The notes under the pieces: model-generated
The model's database searches: none
Told to the model about the DNA's origin: nothing
The model's input: the letters and a program-made list of their open reading frames with translations, nothing else
In this document: in pieces, positions 1 through 8,635 of the stretch
How positions within the stretch are numbered: position 1 is the first letter of the stretch
Layout of the letters: the number at the start of each line of letters is the position of its first letter
Made by a program: the position numbers and the translations under genes
From: Pseudomonas sp. HMWF032
Lineage (GTDB): Bacteria; Pseudomonadota; Gammaproteobacteria; Pseudomonadales; Pseudomonadaceae
Reading direction: 5' to 3'
Assembly: GCF_003060885.1 (NCBI RefSeq)
Contig: NZ_QAIG01000008.1
Span: forward strand, 223,904 to 287,903
DNA: 64,000 nucleotides

Positions 1-329
1 ACTCCACCCACCAGAAAGGCCTGCACCGAGCGGTTGTATTCGGTGACGATGATGGTGCTGCGCTCATCCGGCACGATTGGGCGCATACCGATGGCCTGGG
101 ATAAGTCGATCACCGGCAAGGTCTGCCCGCGCAGGTTGACCACCCCGCAGACAAACCGATGGCGCTGCGGCATCAGGGTCAATTTGGGCATCTGCAGGAC
201 TTCCTGCACTTTGAACACGTTGATCGCAAACAACTGCCGGCCGGTGAGGCGAAACATCAGAATTTCCAGGCGGTTCTCGCCCACCAGCTGGGTGCGTTGG
301 TTCACTGAGTCGAGAATGCCGGCCATCAT
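1..329 (-). CDS. cheV: CheV chemotaxis coupling protein (N-terminal part, runs off left edge)
   Basis: The first 109 codons of a minus-strand gene are present; the rest lies beyond base 1. The protein begins MMAGILDSVNQRTQLVGENR and has the CheW-like features KVQEVL, a VVNLRGQTLPVIDLSQAIG segment and IIVTEYN, which is the CheW domain of CheV. CheV couples chemoreceptors to the CheA kinase at the cytoplasmic face of the membrane and normally carries a C-terminal receiver domain, which cannot be seen here. The start is one of two adjacent ATGs (327-329 or 324-326) behind a clear AGGAG. It could in principle be a stand-alone CheW, but the N-terminal sequence is the typical Pseudomonas CheV one. 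Confidence 0.88.
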   Translation of the reverse strand, partial: MMAGILDSVNQRTQLVGENRLEILMFRLTGRQLFAINVFKVQEVLQMPKLTLMPQRHRFVCGVVNLRGQTLPVIDLSQAIGMRPIVPDERSTIIVTEYNRSVQAFLVGG

Positions 330-476
330 GCGCTCCTGTTTACTTATTGATCTAGCCTAGCTCAAATAGCCATGAGCGGTGTATCGACCAGATACCGCAT
401 ATCTGAAGGCGGATAACGCAGCACCATCATGCGTCAAGCACAGCGCACTGCGCTCGCCAGCCCCATGCCACACCAC

Positions 477-1344
477 CTAACCCTCCGACAGAGGAGAATG
501 CACAGGTAAATGCATGACTAACGCCGCGGGCAAGACCACAAGGCGTAGCTTACGACTTTCCATGGATTCGCCGTCGAGATTGAGGTCAAGACCTTCCGGT
601 GCGTCCACGTCCAACCAAGGCAGCCGAGCACTAATGGACACGCTGTGCAAACCATTGATGCCAGCCGACAGCAAGGTACCCAGGGTGCCGACCACATCAG
701 CAGCAACCGGCACAATGCAGGTATCCGGCAAACCATCGCTGACCTGCCCTGAGTGCACAACATATGCCCAACACCGACCTGACGGCCATTACCAATACCG
801 CGGGCAAGAAAATCATCGTTCAAGTGAAAGAAAGGCCCTGTGAACCCGCCAAAGGAGGAGCGTACCTCGGCCAAACGAGCCAGTCCGGTGAGGAAATATG
901 CCGCGCCGCCAAGCAGTCGCTTAAGCGCTTCCGGCGTGTTGACGCGGACATTCGAGCCAAAACCGCCAGTAGCCCTGTTTAAAAATCTGGTCTTCAACTT
1001 CGTCCAGATCTATCGAGTCGGCTGGTCTGTCCAACAAAGCCAAGGCAGCCCATGGCTCAAGCGGTATACCGGCAGCACGGGCAAATCATGGGCCGCGCCC
1101 AATGGCAACAGCGCCATGGCTTCAGCCACTTCGCGCAGCGTGCCATCACCCGCAATCAGGGGCGGATAACCTACCTGCAAGGCCTCCTTAACCAGACACT
1201 GCACATCGCCGCCCTCCAAGGTCACCCGCACATCCAGCTGCCAGCCCGACTCACGGCGCGCCTGTACGGCAGCGCGTACCTCGGCATAAAAAACTTACTG
1301 CCATGCAGAATCAGCAGCGCTTTACGTTATTGCACTCAAGACAT
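477..1344 (-). pseudogene. decayed YegS/BmrU-type lipid (diacylglycerol) kinase
   Basis: Recognisable lipid-kinase segments lie in different frames and in order on the minus strand: KALLILHG near 1325, a segment ending DVRVTLEGGD near 1225, LIAGDGTLREVAEAMA, LLPLGAAHDLP, ATGGFGSNVRVNTPEALKRL near 970, GIGNGRQVGVGH, and a C-terminal part with VGTLGTLLSAGINGL and GLDLNLDGE ending at 477. At least two frameshifts are needed to join them. The ATP-site motif normally reads GGGDGT and is reduced to GDGT, so the enzyme would be dead even if the frames were repaired. The probable old start is ATG 1342-1344, now followed by a stop. In PAO1 (from memory) the intact homologue sits beside the FGGY kinase/GlpD/AGPS-like operon, as this remnant does, apart from the intervening pirin. 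Confidence 0.85.
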
Positions 1345-1541
1345 CCCTTCACGCTTCAAGATAAAGATTCAGCAGCAGGACTGAGGCTGCGCCAGCCTGC
1401 AAACGACGATATACATCTAATAATTAGATTAATATTCTCAATATTTACGCATTTTCAATCGCATAGATTTATTGGATCATCCTTTCATCGCCAATGAACA
1501 CCGCTGCTGAAAGCCGGTGTTCCTTAAATGAGGATATGCAG

Positions 1542-2240
1542 ATGATCGAAGTACGCCCCTTCGCCGAGCTCGGCGGTGCCCATCACGGCTGGCTGAATGC
1601 CCGTCATCACTTTTCCTTTGCCGAATACTATGACCCGGCGCGCATGAGCTGGGGGCCGCTGCGGGTCTGGAACGATGATGAAATTGCACCGCACACCGGC
1701 TTTCCAACCCACCCGCACCGCGACATGGAAATCATCACCTATGTACGCCAAGGGGCCATCACCCATAAGGACAACCTGGGTAACCATGGCCGTACCGAAG
1801 CCGGTGATGTGCAGGTGATGAGCGCCGGCACCGGAATTGCCCACAGCGAATACAACCAGGAGGACACCACCACCAAGATCTTCCAGATCTGGATTCAACC
1901 CAACCAGTCGGGCCTACCACCGTCCTGGGGCACCAAGCCGTTCCCTAAAGGTGAACGTGCCGGTACCTTCGTCACCCTGGCCAGCGGCTTTGCCGAAGAC
2001 CAGGACGCCCTGTCGATCCGCACCCATGCGCGGATGGCCGCGGCCACCCTGCAAGCGGGCCAAAGCACCGAGTATCCGATTGGTGCTTCTCGCAAGGCGT
2101 ATCTGGTGGCCGCCAGCGGCAGCATTGAGGTCAACGGCGTCAGCGCCCAAGCCCGTGATGGTGTGGCGGTCAGCGATGTAGAAGTGATCCGGGTGACCGC
2201 TGTCGAAGACAGCGAAATCATCCTGGTGGATGTGGCCTGA
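1542..2240 (+). CDS. pirin family protein (cupin; possible quercetin 2,3-dioxygenase)
   Basis: A 232-residue bicupin of the pirin/YhhW family. The N-terminal cupin holds the metal-ligand pattern: HPHRDMEIITYV, a glycine-rich GAITHKDNLGNHG and DVQVMSAGTGIAHSE, which give the His/His/His/Glu set expected for an iron site. Some bacterial pirins oxidise quercetin; others act on pyruvate metabolism, so the substrate here is open. ATG 1542 is chosen because GAGG lies 8 bases before it; an ATG at 1536 is also possible, and the open frame reaches back to 1494. The 200 bases upstream are AT-rich (around 1405-1475) and probably hold the promoter. It is transcribed alone and converges on the FGGY kinase gene, with an intergenic repeat between. 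Confidence 0.88.
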   Translation: MIEVRPFAELGGAHHGWLNARHHFSFAEYYDPARMSWGPLRVWNDDEIAPHTGFPTHPHRDMEIITYVRQGAITHKDNLGNHGRTEAGDVQVMSAGTGIAHSEYNQEDTTTKIFQIWIQPNQSGLPPSWGTKPFPKGERAGTFVTLASGFAEDQDALSIRTHARMAAATLQAGQSTEYPIGASRKAYLVAASGSIEVNGVSAQARDGVAVSDVEVIRVTAVEDSEIILVDVA

Positions 2241-2255
2241 CCCATCACTGCGGAG

Positions 2256-2403
2256 CCTGTCCAAAGGCTCGCGCTAGAGCCCTGCAAGGCGCTACGTTAG
2301 TAACAGCCTCCGGCTGGTCAAAACAGGCGAGGAAGCGGAGTGTACGAGTTGTACATGAGCATTCCGAGCCTGTTTTAACGCAGCAGGGCCGACGCGCAGC
2401 AGC
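2256..2403 (-). repeat. dispersed intergenic repeat, copy 1 (minus orientation)
   Basis: Read on the minus strand this segment has blocks that recur in the same order in the element at 7288-7477: CTGCTGCGCGTCGG, CTGCGTTAAAA, AATGCTCATNTACA, CTCCGCTTCCTCG and an end resembling GCTCTAGCGCGAG...ACAGGCTC. Copy 1 is shorter; it lacks about 60 bases in the middle and stops a few bases from the stop codon of the FGGY kinase gene, so one terminus is missing. It separates two convergent genes and may also terminate transcription. Confidence 0.7.
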
Positions 2404-2406
2404 CTT

Positions 2407-3966
2407 TTACGCTGGATAGCCGGTGATTTTGCGAATCGTCTGATACAGCGGCTTCAGCTGCTTGTACATGCGCTGATAAACCTGCGTGTACAGCTGCTGA
2501 TAAGTGCGCTGTGCCTCCGCATTAGGCTCGAATACCTGACCCACCCGGGTCATCGCAGCAATGGCTGTTGGGTAGTCCGGGTACAAACCCAGCCCGACCG
2601 CACAATTGATCGCCGCGCCCAGGCCGCTGGTTTCATACAGATGCGGACGCTCGGCCGGCAGGCCGAAAATATCGGCCGTCAGTTGCATGGCCGCATCACT
2701 CTGCGAGCCACCTCCGGAAACCCGCAGGCGGGTGATTCGCGTGCCCGAACGCTTCTCGATCTTTTCCTTGCCTTGACGCAGTGCGTAGGCCAGCCCTTCC
2801 AGAATCGCCCGGTAGATGTGTGCGCGGGTGTGTACGTCACCAAAACCGATGATCGAACCCTTGGCCTCCAACCCCGGTTCGCGGATACCCGGCGACCAGT
2901 AGGGCTGCAGCATCAGGCCCATGGAGCCGGCCGGTACGCTGTTGACCAGCTCATCGAACAGCGCCTCGGGCTCAACGCCCAGCGCCTTGGCCCGCTGCAT
3001 TTCGCGCAGACCGAATTCCTGTTTAAACCAACTGACCATCCAGAAGCCGCGATAGATCATCACCTCGGTGTTGAAGTGATCGGGAATCGCCGACGGGTAT
3101 GGAGGAATCAGCGGGATGGTTTCCAAGTACTGACTGCGCGTGGTGTTGATGGTCGCCGTGGTGCCATAGGAGAGGCACGCCATGCTCGGCTCCACGCCTC
3201 CGGCACCCAGCACCTCACAGGCCTTGTCAGCGCCCGCCGCAATCAGCGGCAGACCTTCGGGAATCCCGGTATGGCGGCTGGCCGCTGCGCTGATATGCCC
3301 AAGCAATTCGCCGGGCTTGCGCAGCTCCGGCAGTTGTTCGCGCCGCACCGGCATGGCCTGCCATTTCCAGTCGCCGGGCTTGGCCCACTGCAAGCGTTTG
3401 TAGTCGAACGGCAGGTAAGCCACGCAGCTGGTCAGCGAGTCGACAAACTGGCCGCACAGGCGGTGAGTAAGAAAGCCCGAGAGCAGCAGCACCTTGTGCG
3501 TCTTGGCCCAGATGTCAGGCTGGTTCTGGGCGACCCAGTTGACCTCAGCCTGGGCGCGAAAATAGTCGACCGTGGCTTGTACCCCAGCGATCTTGAACAG
3601 CCAGCCCCAGGGACCGGTGATCCGTCCTTCGACCTTGGCCTGACGCTGATCGAGCCAGAGCATCGCGGGTCTCAGCGGCTGGCCTTGCGAGTCAACATTG
3701 ATCAGGGTGCCACGCTGGGTAGTCAGCGCCACCCCCGTGATCAGGCTGCGGTCGATATCCACCTGCTGCCACAACTGCGCGCAGGCTTCACCGAGGCTGG
3801 CCCAGTAGTATTCCGGGTCCTGCTCGGCCCAGCCGGGTTGCTTGGAGTAATAGGCCTCAAGTTCCACCTTGCCCTTGCCAAGCAGGTTGCCCTGAAGATC
3901 AAACAGCAGCGCCCGAATGCTCTGGGTGCCATTGTCGATGGCCAGCAGATAACTGTTCTCGCTCAA
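2407..3966 (-). CDS. FGGY-family carbohydrate kinase
   Basis: A 519-residue sugar or polyol kinase. The N-terminal phosphate-binding motif AIDNGTQSIRALLFD, the mid-protein SYGTTATINTTRS and the C-terminal GGGSQSDAAMQLTADIFGLP are the FGGY signatures, and the length fits the family. The enzyme would phosphorylate a polyol or sugar with ATP in the cytoplasm; the substrate cannot be read from sequence. The start is TTG 3964-3966, which overlaps the stop of the GlpD-like gene (TTGA) and has AAGGA 7 bases before it. It is the last gene of the operon AGPS-like/GlpD-like/kinase. Its company suggests a glycerol-like substrate feeding glycerol 3-phosphate to the dehydrogenase, but that is inference. 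Confidence 0.88.
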   Translation of the reverse strand: MSENSYLLAIDNGTQSIRALLFDLQGNLLGKGKVELEAYYSKQPGWAEQDPEYYWASLGEACAQLWQQVDIDRSLITGVALTTQRGTLINVDSQGQPLRPAMLWLDQRQAKVEGRITGPWGWLFKIAGVQATVDYFRAQAEVNWVAQNQPDIWAKTHKVLLLSGFLTHRLCGQFVDSLTSCVAYLPFDYKRLQWAKPGDWKWQAMPVRREQLPELRKPGELLGHISAAASRHTGIPEGLPLIAAGADKACEVLGAGGVEPSMACLSYGTTATINTTRSQYLETIPLIPPYPSAIPDHFNTEVMIYRGFWMVSWFKQEFGLREMQRAKALGVEPEALFDELVNSVPAGSMGLMLQPYWSPGIREPGLEAKGSIIGFGDVHTRAHIYRAILEGLAYALRQGKEKIEKRSGTRITRLRVSGGGSQSDAAMQLTADIFGLPAERPHLYETSGLGAAINCAVGLGLYPDYPTAIAAMTRVGQVFEPNAEAQRTYQQLYTQVYQRMYKQLKPLYQTIRKITGYPA

Positions 3967-5570
3967 GACGCCGTCCTTCCTCGTGATCCATCTTCTGCCG
4001 GCAGGCTGTAGCAGCGCTGCCAGAGTTGCCGATAAGCCTGCTCTTCCTGCTGCCAGCGCGCGTCATCCCACCCCAGACGGTGCTGACACAACGCGCGAAT
4101 ACGTGGCAGTTCGTCGGCCGCACCGCGTGCCAACAGCAGACCCAAACGGGTACGGCGCAGCAACAGGTCATCCAGATGCAGCACCAGCTCCTGTTCGGCT
4201 GCCCAAGCCAGTTCGGCCCACAGCGTATCCGTGCCGGCCACCAGCTCGACACCCAGCTCATCGACCAACGCCAGCACCTGCGGCAGCGCACGGCCATAAC
4301 GACCGATCAGGCGTTTCTGCTGAGCAGGGCTTAACTGCGGCATCGGCTGCTGGGGTACAACGGCAAAGGTCGCTGCACCGTGATCATCCACACTGCGCCC
4401 GACCATCGGTGCACAGGCCTGCAACACTTCCAACGCCAGCAAGCGGAAGGTGGTCAGCTTGCCGCCCGCCAGGGTTACGCAACCGGGTTCCACCCAGAGC
4501 GCATGCTCACGCTTTTCATCCGAGGGTTTGCGTTCCGACGCGCCATCGCTGACCACCGGGCGTACCCCGGCCCAGGTCGAGAGCACATCCGCCGCCGTAA
4601 TCTCGGCCACTGGAAACTGCTGGGCACAGGCGGCCAACAGGTAATCGACTTCATCCGGGCTGATTCGCGCTTCTTCGGCCAATGGCGCCGGGTGATCCAG
4701 ATCAGTGGTGCCAATTACCGTTGCGCCTTCCCACGGGAAGACAAACACCGGGCGCTTGTCCGCCGCATGCATAAAGCTGAACGCATGGGCCACCGGAAAG
4801 CGCCAGGCCGGCACCAGCAGGTGGCTGCCGCGCAACGGGCGGATATGTTCCAGCCCGGTCTTCTGCCGCAGCTGGTCGGCCCAAGCACCTGTGGCCTGCG
4901 CCACCGCGCGGGTCTTGAAGCCATGGCGCAACCCCGTCTCACTGTCTTCGGCGAGCAGGCCGGTGACGCGTCCGTCTTCGCGCAGCAACTCGACCACGCG
5001 CATGCCGTTGAGCGCTTCACCGCCCTCGGTACGGGCCTCGCCCAGCACGCGCTGCACCAGCCGTGCATCGTCGGTCACCGCATCGAAAAAGCGCGTACCG
5101 CCGAGCAGGCCGTCTTCCTTGATGCCAGGTGCCAGGTAGCGCAATTGCTGCAGCGGGTAGTACAGATGATTGCGCTTGCCGGCCAAGGCGTCATACACCG
5201 CCAGCAGGCCGCCGAATACCTTGGGGCCGGGAAAGCCGCCCTGGTAGTGGGCCATGATAAAACTCAAGGGATCGACCAAGCCCGGCGCTTCCTGCAACAA
5301 GCGCTGGCGCTCGCGAACCGAATCGCGGGTCAGGCCGAACTGGCCCTTGGCGATATAACGCAACCCGCCATGCACCATCTTCGAGGAGCGACTGGACGTG
5401 CCCCAGGCAAAGTCGCGCTGTTCCAGCAGCAGGCATTTCCAGCCGCGCCGCGCCGCTTCACGCAGAATCCCGGCACCGCTGATGCCGCCACCGACGACGA
5501 TCAGGTCCCAGTCGCGTGCAGCCAGCTCAGGCAGTGCCTGTTCACGCCAGGCGGCGTTCCACTGGCTCAT
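3963..5570 (-). CDS. GlpD-like FAD-dependent glycerol-3-phosphate dehydrogenase
   Basis: A 535-residue protein of the aerobic GlpD family. The FAD-binding Rossmann motif DLIVVGGGISGAGILREA is near the N terminus, followed by GTSSRSSKMVHGGLRYI, a hallmark of GlpD, and a later PLRGSHLLVP and TWAGVRPVVSDG. It would oxidise glycerol 3-phosphate to dihydroxyacetone phosphate and pass electrons to the quinone pool at the inner membrane. Two ATGs (5573 and 5570) follow the AGPS-like stop; 5570 has the better spacing to AGGA. The kinase downstream overlaps by 4 bases. In PAO1 (from memory) the equivalent is a second GlpD-type gene, separate from the glpFKRD locus. Confidence 0.88.
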   Translation of the reverse strand: MSQWNAAWREQALPELAARDWDLIVVGGGISGAGILREAARRGWKCLLLEQRDFAWGTSSRSSKMVHGGLRYIAKGQFGLTRDSVRERQRLLQEAPGLVDPLSFIMAHYQGGFPGPKVFGGLLAVYDALAGKRNHLYYPLQQLRYLAPGIKEDGLLGGTRFFDAVTDDARLVQRVLGEARTEGGEALNGMRVVELLREDGRVTGLLAEDSETGLRHGFKTRAVAQATGAWADQLRQKTGLEHIRPLRGSHLLVPAWRFPVAHAFSFMHAADKRPVFVFPWEGATVIGTTDLDHPAPLAEEARISPDEVDYLLAACAQQFPVAEITAADVLSTWAGVRPVVSDGASERKPSDEKREHALWVEPGCVTLAGGKLTTFRLLALEVLQACAPMVGRSVDDHGAATFAVVPQQPMPQLSPAQQKRLIGRYGRALPQVLALVDELGVELVAGTDTLWAELAWAAEQELVLHLDDLLLRRTRLGLLLARGAADELPRIRALCQHRLGWDDARWQQEEQAYRQLWQRCYSLPAEDGSRGRTAS

Positions 5571-5572
5571 CA

Positions 5573-7168
5573 TCAATCCTGCAGCAACACGCCAGGTGCC
5601 AGGCGCTGCTCGGGGTCGAAGTGCCCGGCCAATGCCTTGAGCGTGGCCATACCCAGCTCGCCCTTCTCCACCGGCAGGTAAGGCGCGTGATCGCGGCCGA
5701 CACCATGCTGATGACTGATGGTGCCGCGGTTCTCGGCGATGGTCAGGCTGGCGGCATGCTTGAGCTTCTGCCAGCGCGCCATGGCCTCGGCGTAGTTCGC
5801 ACCCGGGCGGAACACGTAGGTGGTGTAGATGCTCGAGCCTTCGTTGTAGACGTGGGACAGGTGGGTAAACACATGCACCTGCTCGCCCTCTTCGCTCAAG
5901 CCGTTGCGCAGGCTGGTTTCGACCTTGTTCAGCAGGTTGTCGACATTGCTCCAGTCGGTGGCGGTTTCCAGGGTGTCCACCGCATAGCCAGCGGCCCACA
6001 GGCCATGGCGCAGGTAGGGGAAACGGAAGCGGTTTTCTGCCCATTTTTTACCCAGCAAGGTGCCGGTAAACACGCCGTCAAAGCGCTTCAGCAACTTCTT
6101 CGCCTGCTTCAGCGAGGCGGCGTTCTGTGTGCGGCTACCGGTTACGCCGAAGGTCAGCATGCACTTGCCCTCACGCGCGCCGCGCAGTGCCAGGTATTTC
6201 TCCAACCAGGCGATCTGCTGCGGATGACCGGCCAATGCAAGTTGAGTTTTAGTCTCGATGGCGTTGGACAGGCGCAGCATCGACAGCGGCACCCGCGCCT
6301 GAGCCAAGCTGCGAATGGCGCTCAGCGCTTGCTGCCAGTCGGGCAAAAACACCGCGTAGAAATTCTCCTGCTCGGCCAGGCGGGTGATGCGCACCTTGAC
6401 CTCGGAGATGATGCCGAAGCGCCCTTCGGAGCCCATGAGGATTTCGCGCAGGTCCGGGCCGGCGGCTGAGGCCGGGAAGGTTGGAATCTCCAGGGTGCCG
6501 GCAAAGGTCTCGACCTTGCCGCCGGCAAACAATTGCTCGATGCGCCCGTAGCGCAGCGACTGCTGGCCACTGGAACGGCTGGCGACCCAGCCACCCAAAG
6601 TCGACAGCTCCCACGACTGCGGGAAATGGCCGAGTGTATAGCCCTGCGCGCGCAGCTGGCTTTCCACTTGCGGACCATTGGCGCCAGGGCCGAAGGTGGC
6701 GATCAGGCTGTCGTGGTCGATCTCGATCAGCTTGCTCATGCGTGCCAGCGACAGGGTCAGCACCGGTTTGCTGCCGGCCTGCGGGTTGATATGCCCGGCC
6801 ACCGAGGTACCGCCGCCGTAGGGAATCACGATCAGGTCATGCTGGCTGGCCCAGGCCAGCAACTCGCGGATCTGCGCGGCGCTTTCCGGATAGGCTACGC
6901 CATCGGGGAACACCCCGAAATCGCCGGAACGCATCGCCAGCCAGTCCGGCAGGCTCTGGCCACGGGCGTGACGCACACGGTCTTCGGCATTCAGGCTGAT
7001 CAGCGGATGGGCCTGCAGACGCGAAGCCGGCACCTGCGCCAGCACCTGTTCCAGGCTAGCATCAGCAAGCACCTGGCCCGGTCCGACCAGTTCGGCCAGA
7101 AATGCCTCGCCATGAGCCGGCAGCTCCACCACGGTTGCTTCATCACCCCAGCCATTCCAACGTCGCAT
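5573..7168 (-). CDS. FAD-binding oxidase, alkyl-DHAP synthase (AGPS)-like
   Basis: A 531-residue FAD-binding PCMH-type (FAD_binding_4 and FAD-oxidase C) protein. It opens with RRWNGWGDE and has the FAD loop IPYGGGTSVAGH, LATLG/STLGGWVASRSSGQQSLRYG, GSEGRFGIISEV and a C-terminal ISHQHGVGRDHAPYL. That combination resembles alkyldihydroxyacetonephosphate synthase, whose HHHG(V)G motif is matched here as HQHGVG, more than glycolate or lactate oxidases. AGPS exchanges the acyl group of acyl-DHAP for a fatty alcohol, making ether lipids; whether this homologue does so is not known. It is first in an operon with GlpD-like and FGGY kinase genes. The start ATG has GGGAG upstream, and the gene is divergent from araC-type 7506. 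Confidence 0.85.
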   Translation of the reverse strand: MRRWNGWGDEATVVELPAHGEAFLAELVGPGQVLADASLEQVLAQVPASRLQAHPLISLNAEDRVRHARGQSLPDWLAMRSGDFGVFPDGVAYPESAAQIRELLAWASQHDLIVIPYGGGTSVAGHINPQAGSKPVLTLSLARMSKLIEIDHDSLIATFGPGANGPQVESQLRAQGYTLGHFPQSWELSTLGGWVASRSSGQQSLRYGRIEQLFAGGKVETFAGTLEIPTFPASAAGPDLREILMGSEGRFGIISEVKVRITRLAEQENFYAVFLPDWQQALSAIRSLAQARVPLSMLRLSNAIETKTQLALAGHPQQIAWLEKYLALRGAREGKCMLTFGVTGSRTQNAASLKQAKKLLKRFDGVFTGTLLGKKWAENRFRFPYLRHGLWAAGYAVDTLETATDWSNVDNLLNKVETSLRNGLSEEGEQVHVFTHLSHVYNEGSSIYTTYVFRPGANYAEAMARWQKLKHAASLTIAENRGTISHQHGVGRDHAPYLPVEKGELGMATLKALAGHFDPEQRLAPGVLLQD

Positions 7169-7287
7169 CTGTGTCTCCCGGATATTTCAGTCACCCTTGA
7201 TGGCTGCCTATACTAGCGAGCCGTTGCAGGGCGTCACTGTCTGATCGAGCCAGGCGTTATCGCCAATCAAGACAATCAAAATAAGAA

Positions 7288-7477
7288 CCTGTCTCGGATC
7301 TGCTGCGCGTCGGCGATACTGCGTTAAAAATGACCTCGGAAGCCGCTAGCGGCTAACGCACTTTAGTGCGGCTTCGAAGGAGCGAGTGAAACGAGTAATG
7401 CTCATTTACAGCTCGTAAACTCCGCTTCCTCGGCCATTTTTCCTTGTCTCGCTCTAGCTCGCGCGATCCGAAACAGG
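7288..7477 (+). repeat. dispersed intergenic repeat, copy 2, with terminal inverted repeats
   Basis: A 190-base element between divergent genes. Its ends are a 13-base inverted repeat with one mismatch, CCTGTCTCGGATC at the left and GATCCGAAACAGG at the right. An internal dyad GAAGCCGCTAGCGGC and GCACTTTAGTGC adds structure. The 9-base AATAAGAAC occurs on both sides (7280-7288 and 7492-7500) and may be a target-site duplication. No open reading frame is carried, so it looks like a MITE or similar non-autonomous repeat. The 337-base gap 7169-7505 holds nothing else obvious apart from the two divergent promoters, which were not resolved. Confidence 0.7.
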
Positions 7478-7505
7478 CTCTAGGAACTCAGAATAAGAAC
7501 AGCTC

Positions 7506-8528
7506 ATGGAAAACCTCGGCTATACCTCCGTCCCCTCCCTGCTCAAATACCTGCGCCATGCCGAGCAATTGGGTGTGGACATCGACCAAGCCTTGGCCGC
7601 CGCCGGTATCAAGGCCGACGAGTTGACCGACAACAGCAAGCGCCTCCCCAGTGAAACCCACGAGCGCCTGCTCGGCCACCTGTTGCAGGTCTCCGATGAC
7701 CCGCTGTTTGGCCTGCACTGCGCGCGCTTTGTGCAGCCAGGCTCATGGAGTGTGTTGGGCTATATCACCATGAACTGCGCCACCCTCGGTGAGGCCATGA
7801 GCCGCATCGTGCCTTACGAGAAACTGGTGGGCGATATGGGGGTCAGCCGAGTCGAAGCCGGCACAGATCACGTTCGCCTGATCTGGACCTGTCGTCATCA
7901 GGCTGAGCCAATTCGCCGGCACATGGTGGAGAACGTACTGGCCTCCTGGCTGCTCTATGCGCGCTGGATCTCCGACTCAGACAGCTCGCCGCGGGAGGTG
8001 TGGTTCGAGCACGCCCTGCCTGAGGGGGCGGATTTGGCGGAGTATCAAGCGATTTTCGGCTGCCCGATCCGCTTCGAGCAAAGCTGCAATGCGCTGATCG
8101 TGCCGCTGGAATACCTCGCCGTGCCGCTGCGCCAGGCCGATGCCAACTTGCTGCGCACCTTGGAAGAACATGCCCTCACGCTGATGGCCGGGCTGGACGA
8201 CAACGAGCCGCTGCCACACCGGGTAAAGAACGCCCTGCGCCTCCTGCTCAAGCATGGATTGCCGCGCAAGGAACGGGTGGCAGAGAAATTCAACATGACG
8301 GTGCGCACCCTGCAGCGCCACCTGCAACTGGCCGGCACCAGTTACCAGCAGATTCTCGATGAATTGCGCCAGGAACTGGCCGAGCACTACCTGCTGCGCA
8401 GCGACCTGGCGATACAGGACATCGCCAGCTACCTGGGCTTTACCGAATCACGCTCCTTCCACCGCAGCTTCAAGACTTGGACGGGGCAGACGCCGGGCGA
8501 GTTTCGCGAAAGCCGGCGTACGGGTTAA
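7506..8528 (+). CDS. AraC-family transcriptional regulator (arabinose-binding-like N domain)
   Basis: A 340-residue OruR/ArgR-like AraC protein. The N-terminal two thirds match the Arabinose_bd (PF12625-type) ligand domain, with RLPSETHERLLGHLLQVSDDPLFGLH and PGSWSVLGYITMNCATLGEAM. The C-terminal 100 residues hold the double helix-turn-helix: VAEKFNMTVRTLQRHL and IQDIASYLGFTESRSFHRSFKTWTG with the final TPGEFRE. It is divergent from the AGPS-like operon and is the likely regulator of it, a relation also seen in PAO1 gene order. The ligand is unknown. The ribosome site before ATG 7506 is weak. A repeat element sits in the shared promoter region. Confidence 0.92.
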   Translation: MENLGYTSVPSLLKYLRHAEQLGVDIDQALAAAGIKADELTDNSKRLPSETHERLLGHLLQVSDDPLFGLHCARFVQPGSWSVLGYITMNCATLGEAMSRIVPYEKLVGDMGVSRVEAGTDHVRLIWTCRHQAEPIRRHMVENVLASWLLYARWISDSDSSPREVWFEHALPEGADLAEYQAIFGCPIRFEQSCNALIVPLEYLAVPLRQADANLLRTLEEHALTLMAGLDDNEPLPHRVKNALRLLLKHGLPRKERVAEKFNMTVRTLQRHLQLAGTSYQQILDELRQELAEHYLLRSDLAIQDIASYLGFTESRSFHRSFKTWTGQTPGEFRESRRTG

Positions 8529-8584
8529 CCCGCTTGGTTGATGGTTGAAACGCCATCCAGCTTAGTGCCACGCGCCAAGCGTAG

Positions 8585-8610
8585 GGTGGATGACGCTGTT
8601 TTCATCCACC
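8585..8610. terminator. palindromic hairpin between convergent araC and moeA
   Basis: GGTGGATGA and TCATCCACC form a perfect 9-base stem around the loop CGCTGTTT. The sequence resembles a palindrome that I remember as dispersed between genes in Pseudomonas. It lies between two convergent genes and probably acts as a two-way transcription end, though there is no long T tract. Confidence 0.5.
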
Positions 8611-8635
8611 ACAAGGAGACAGCAGGTGCGCCGCC

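Noticed and set aside
2641..6469. Long plus-strand open frames (456, 433 and 317 codons) opposite the FGGY kinase, GlpD-like and AGPS-like genes
   Set aside because: They lie antisense to well-conserved genes, have no family signatures and reflect high GC third positions on the opposite strand.
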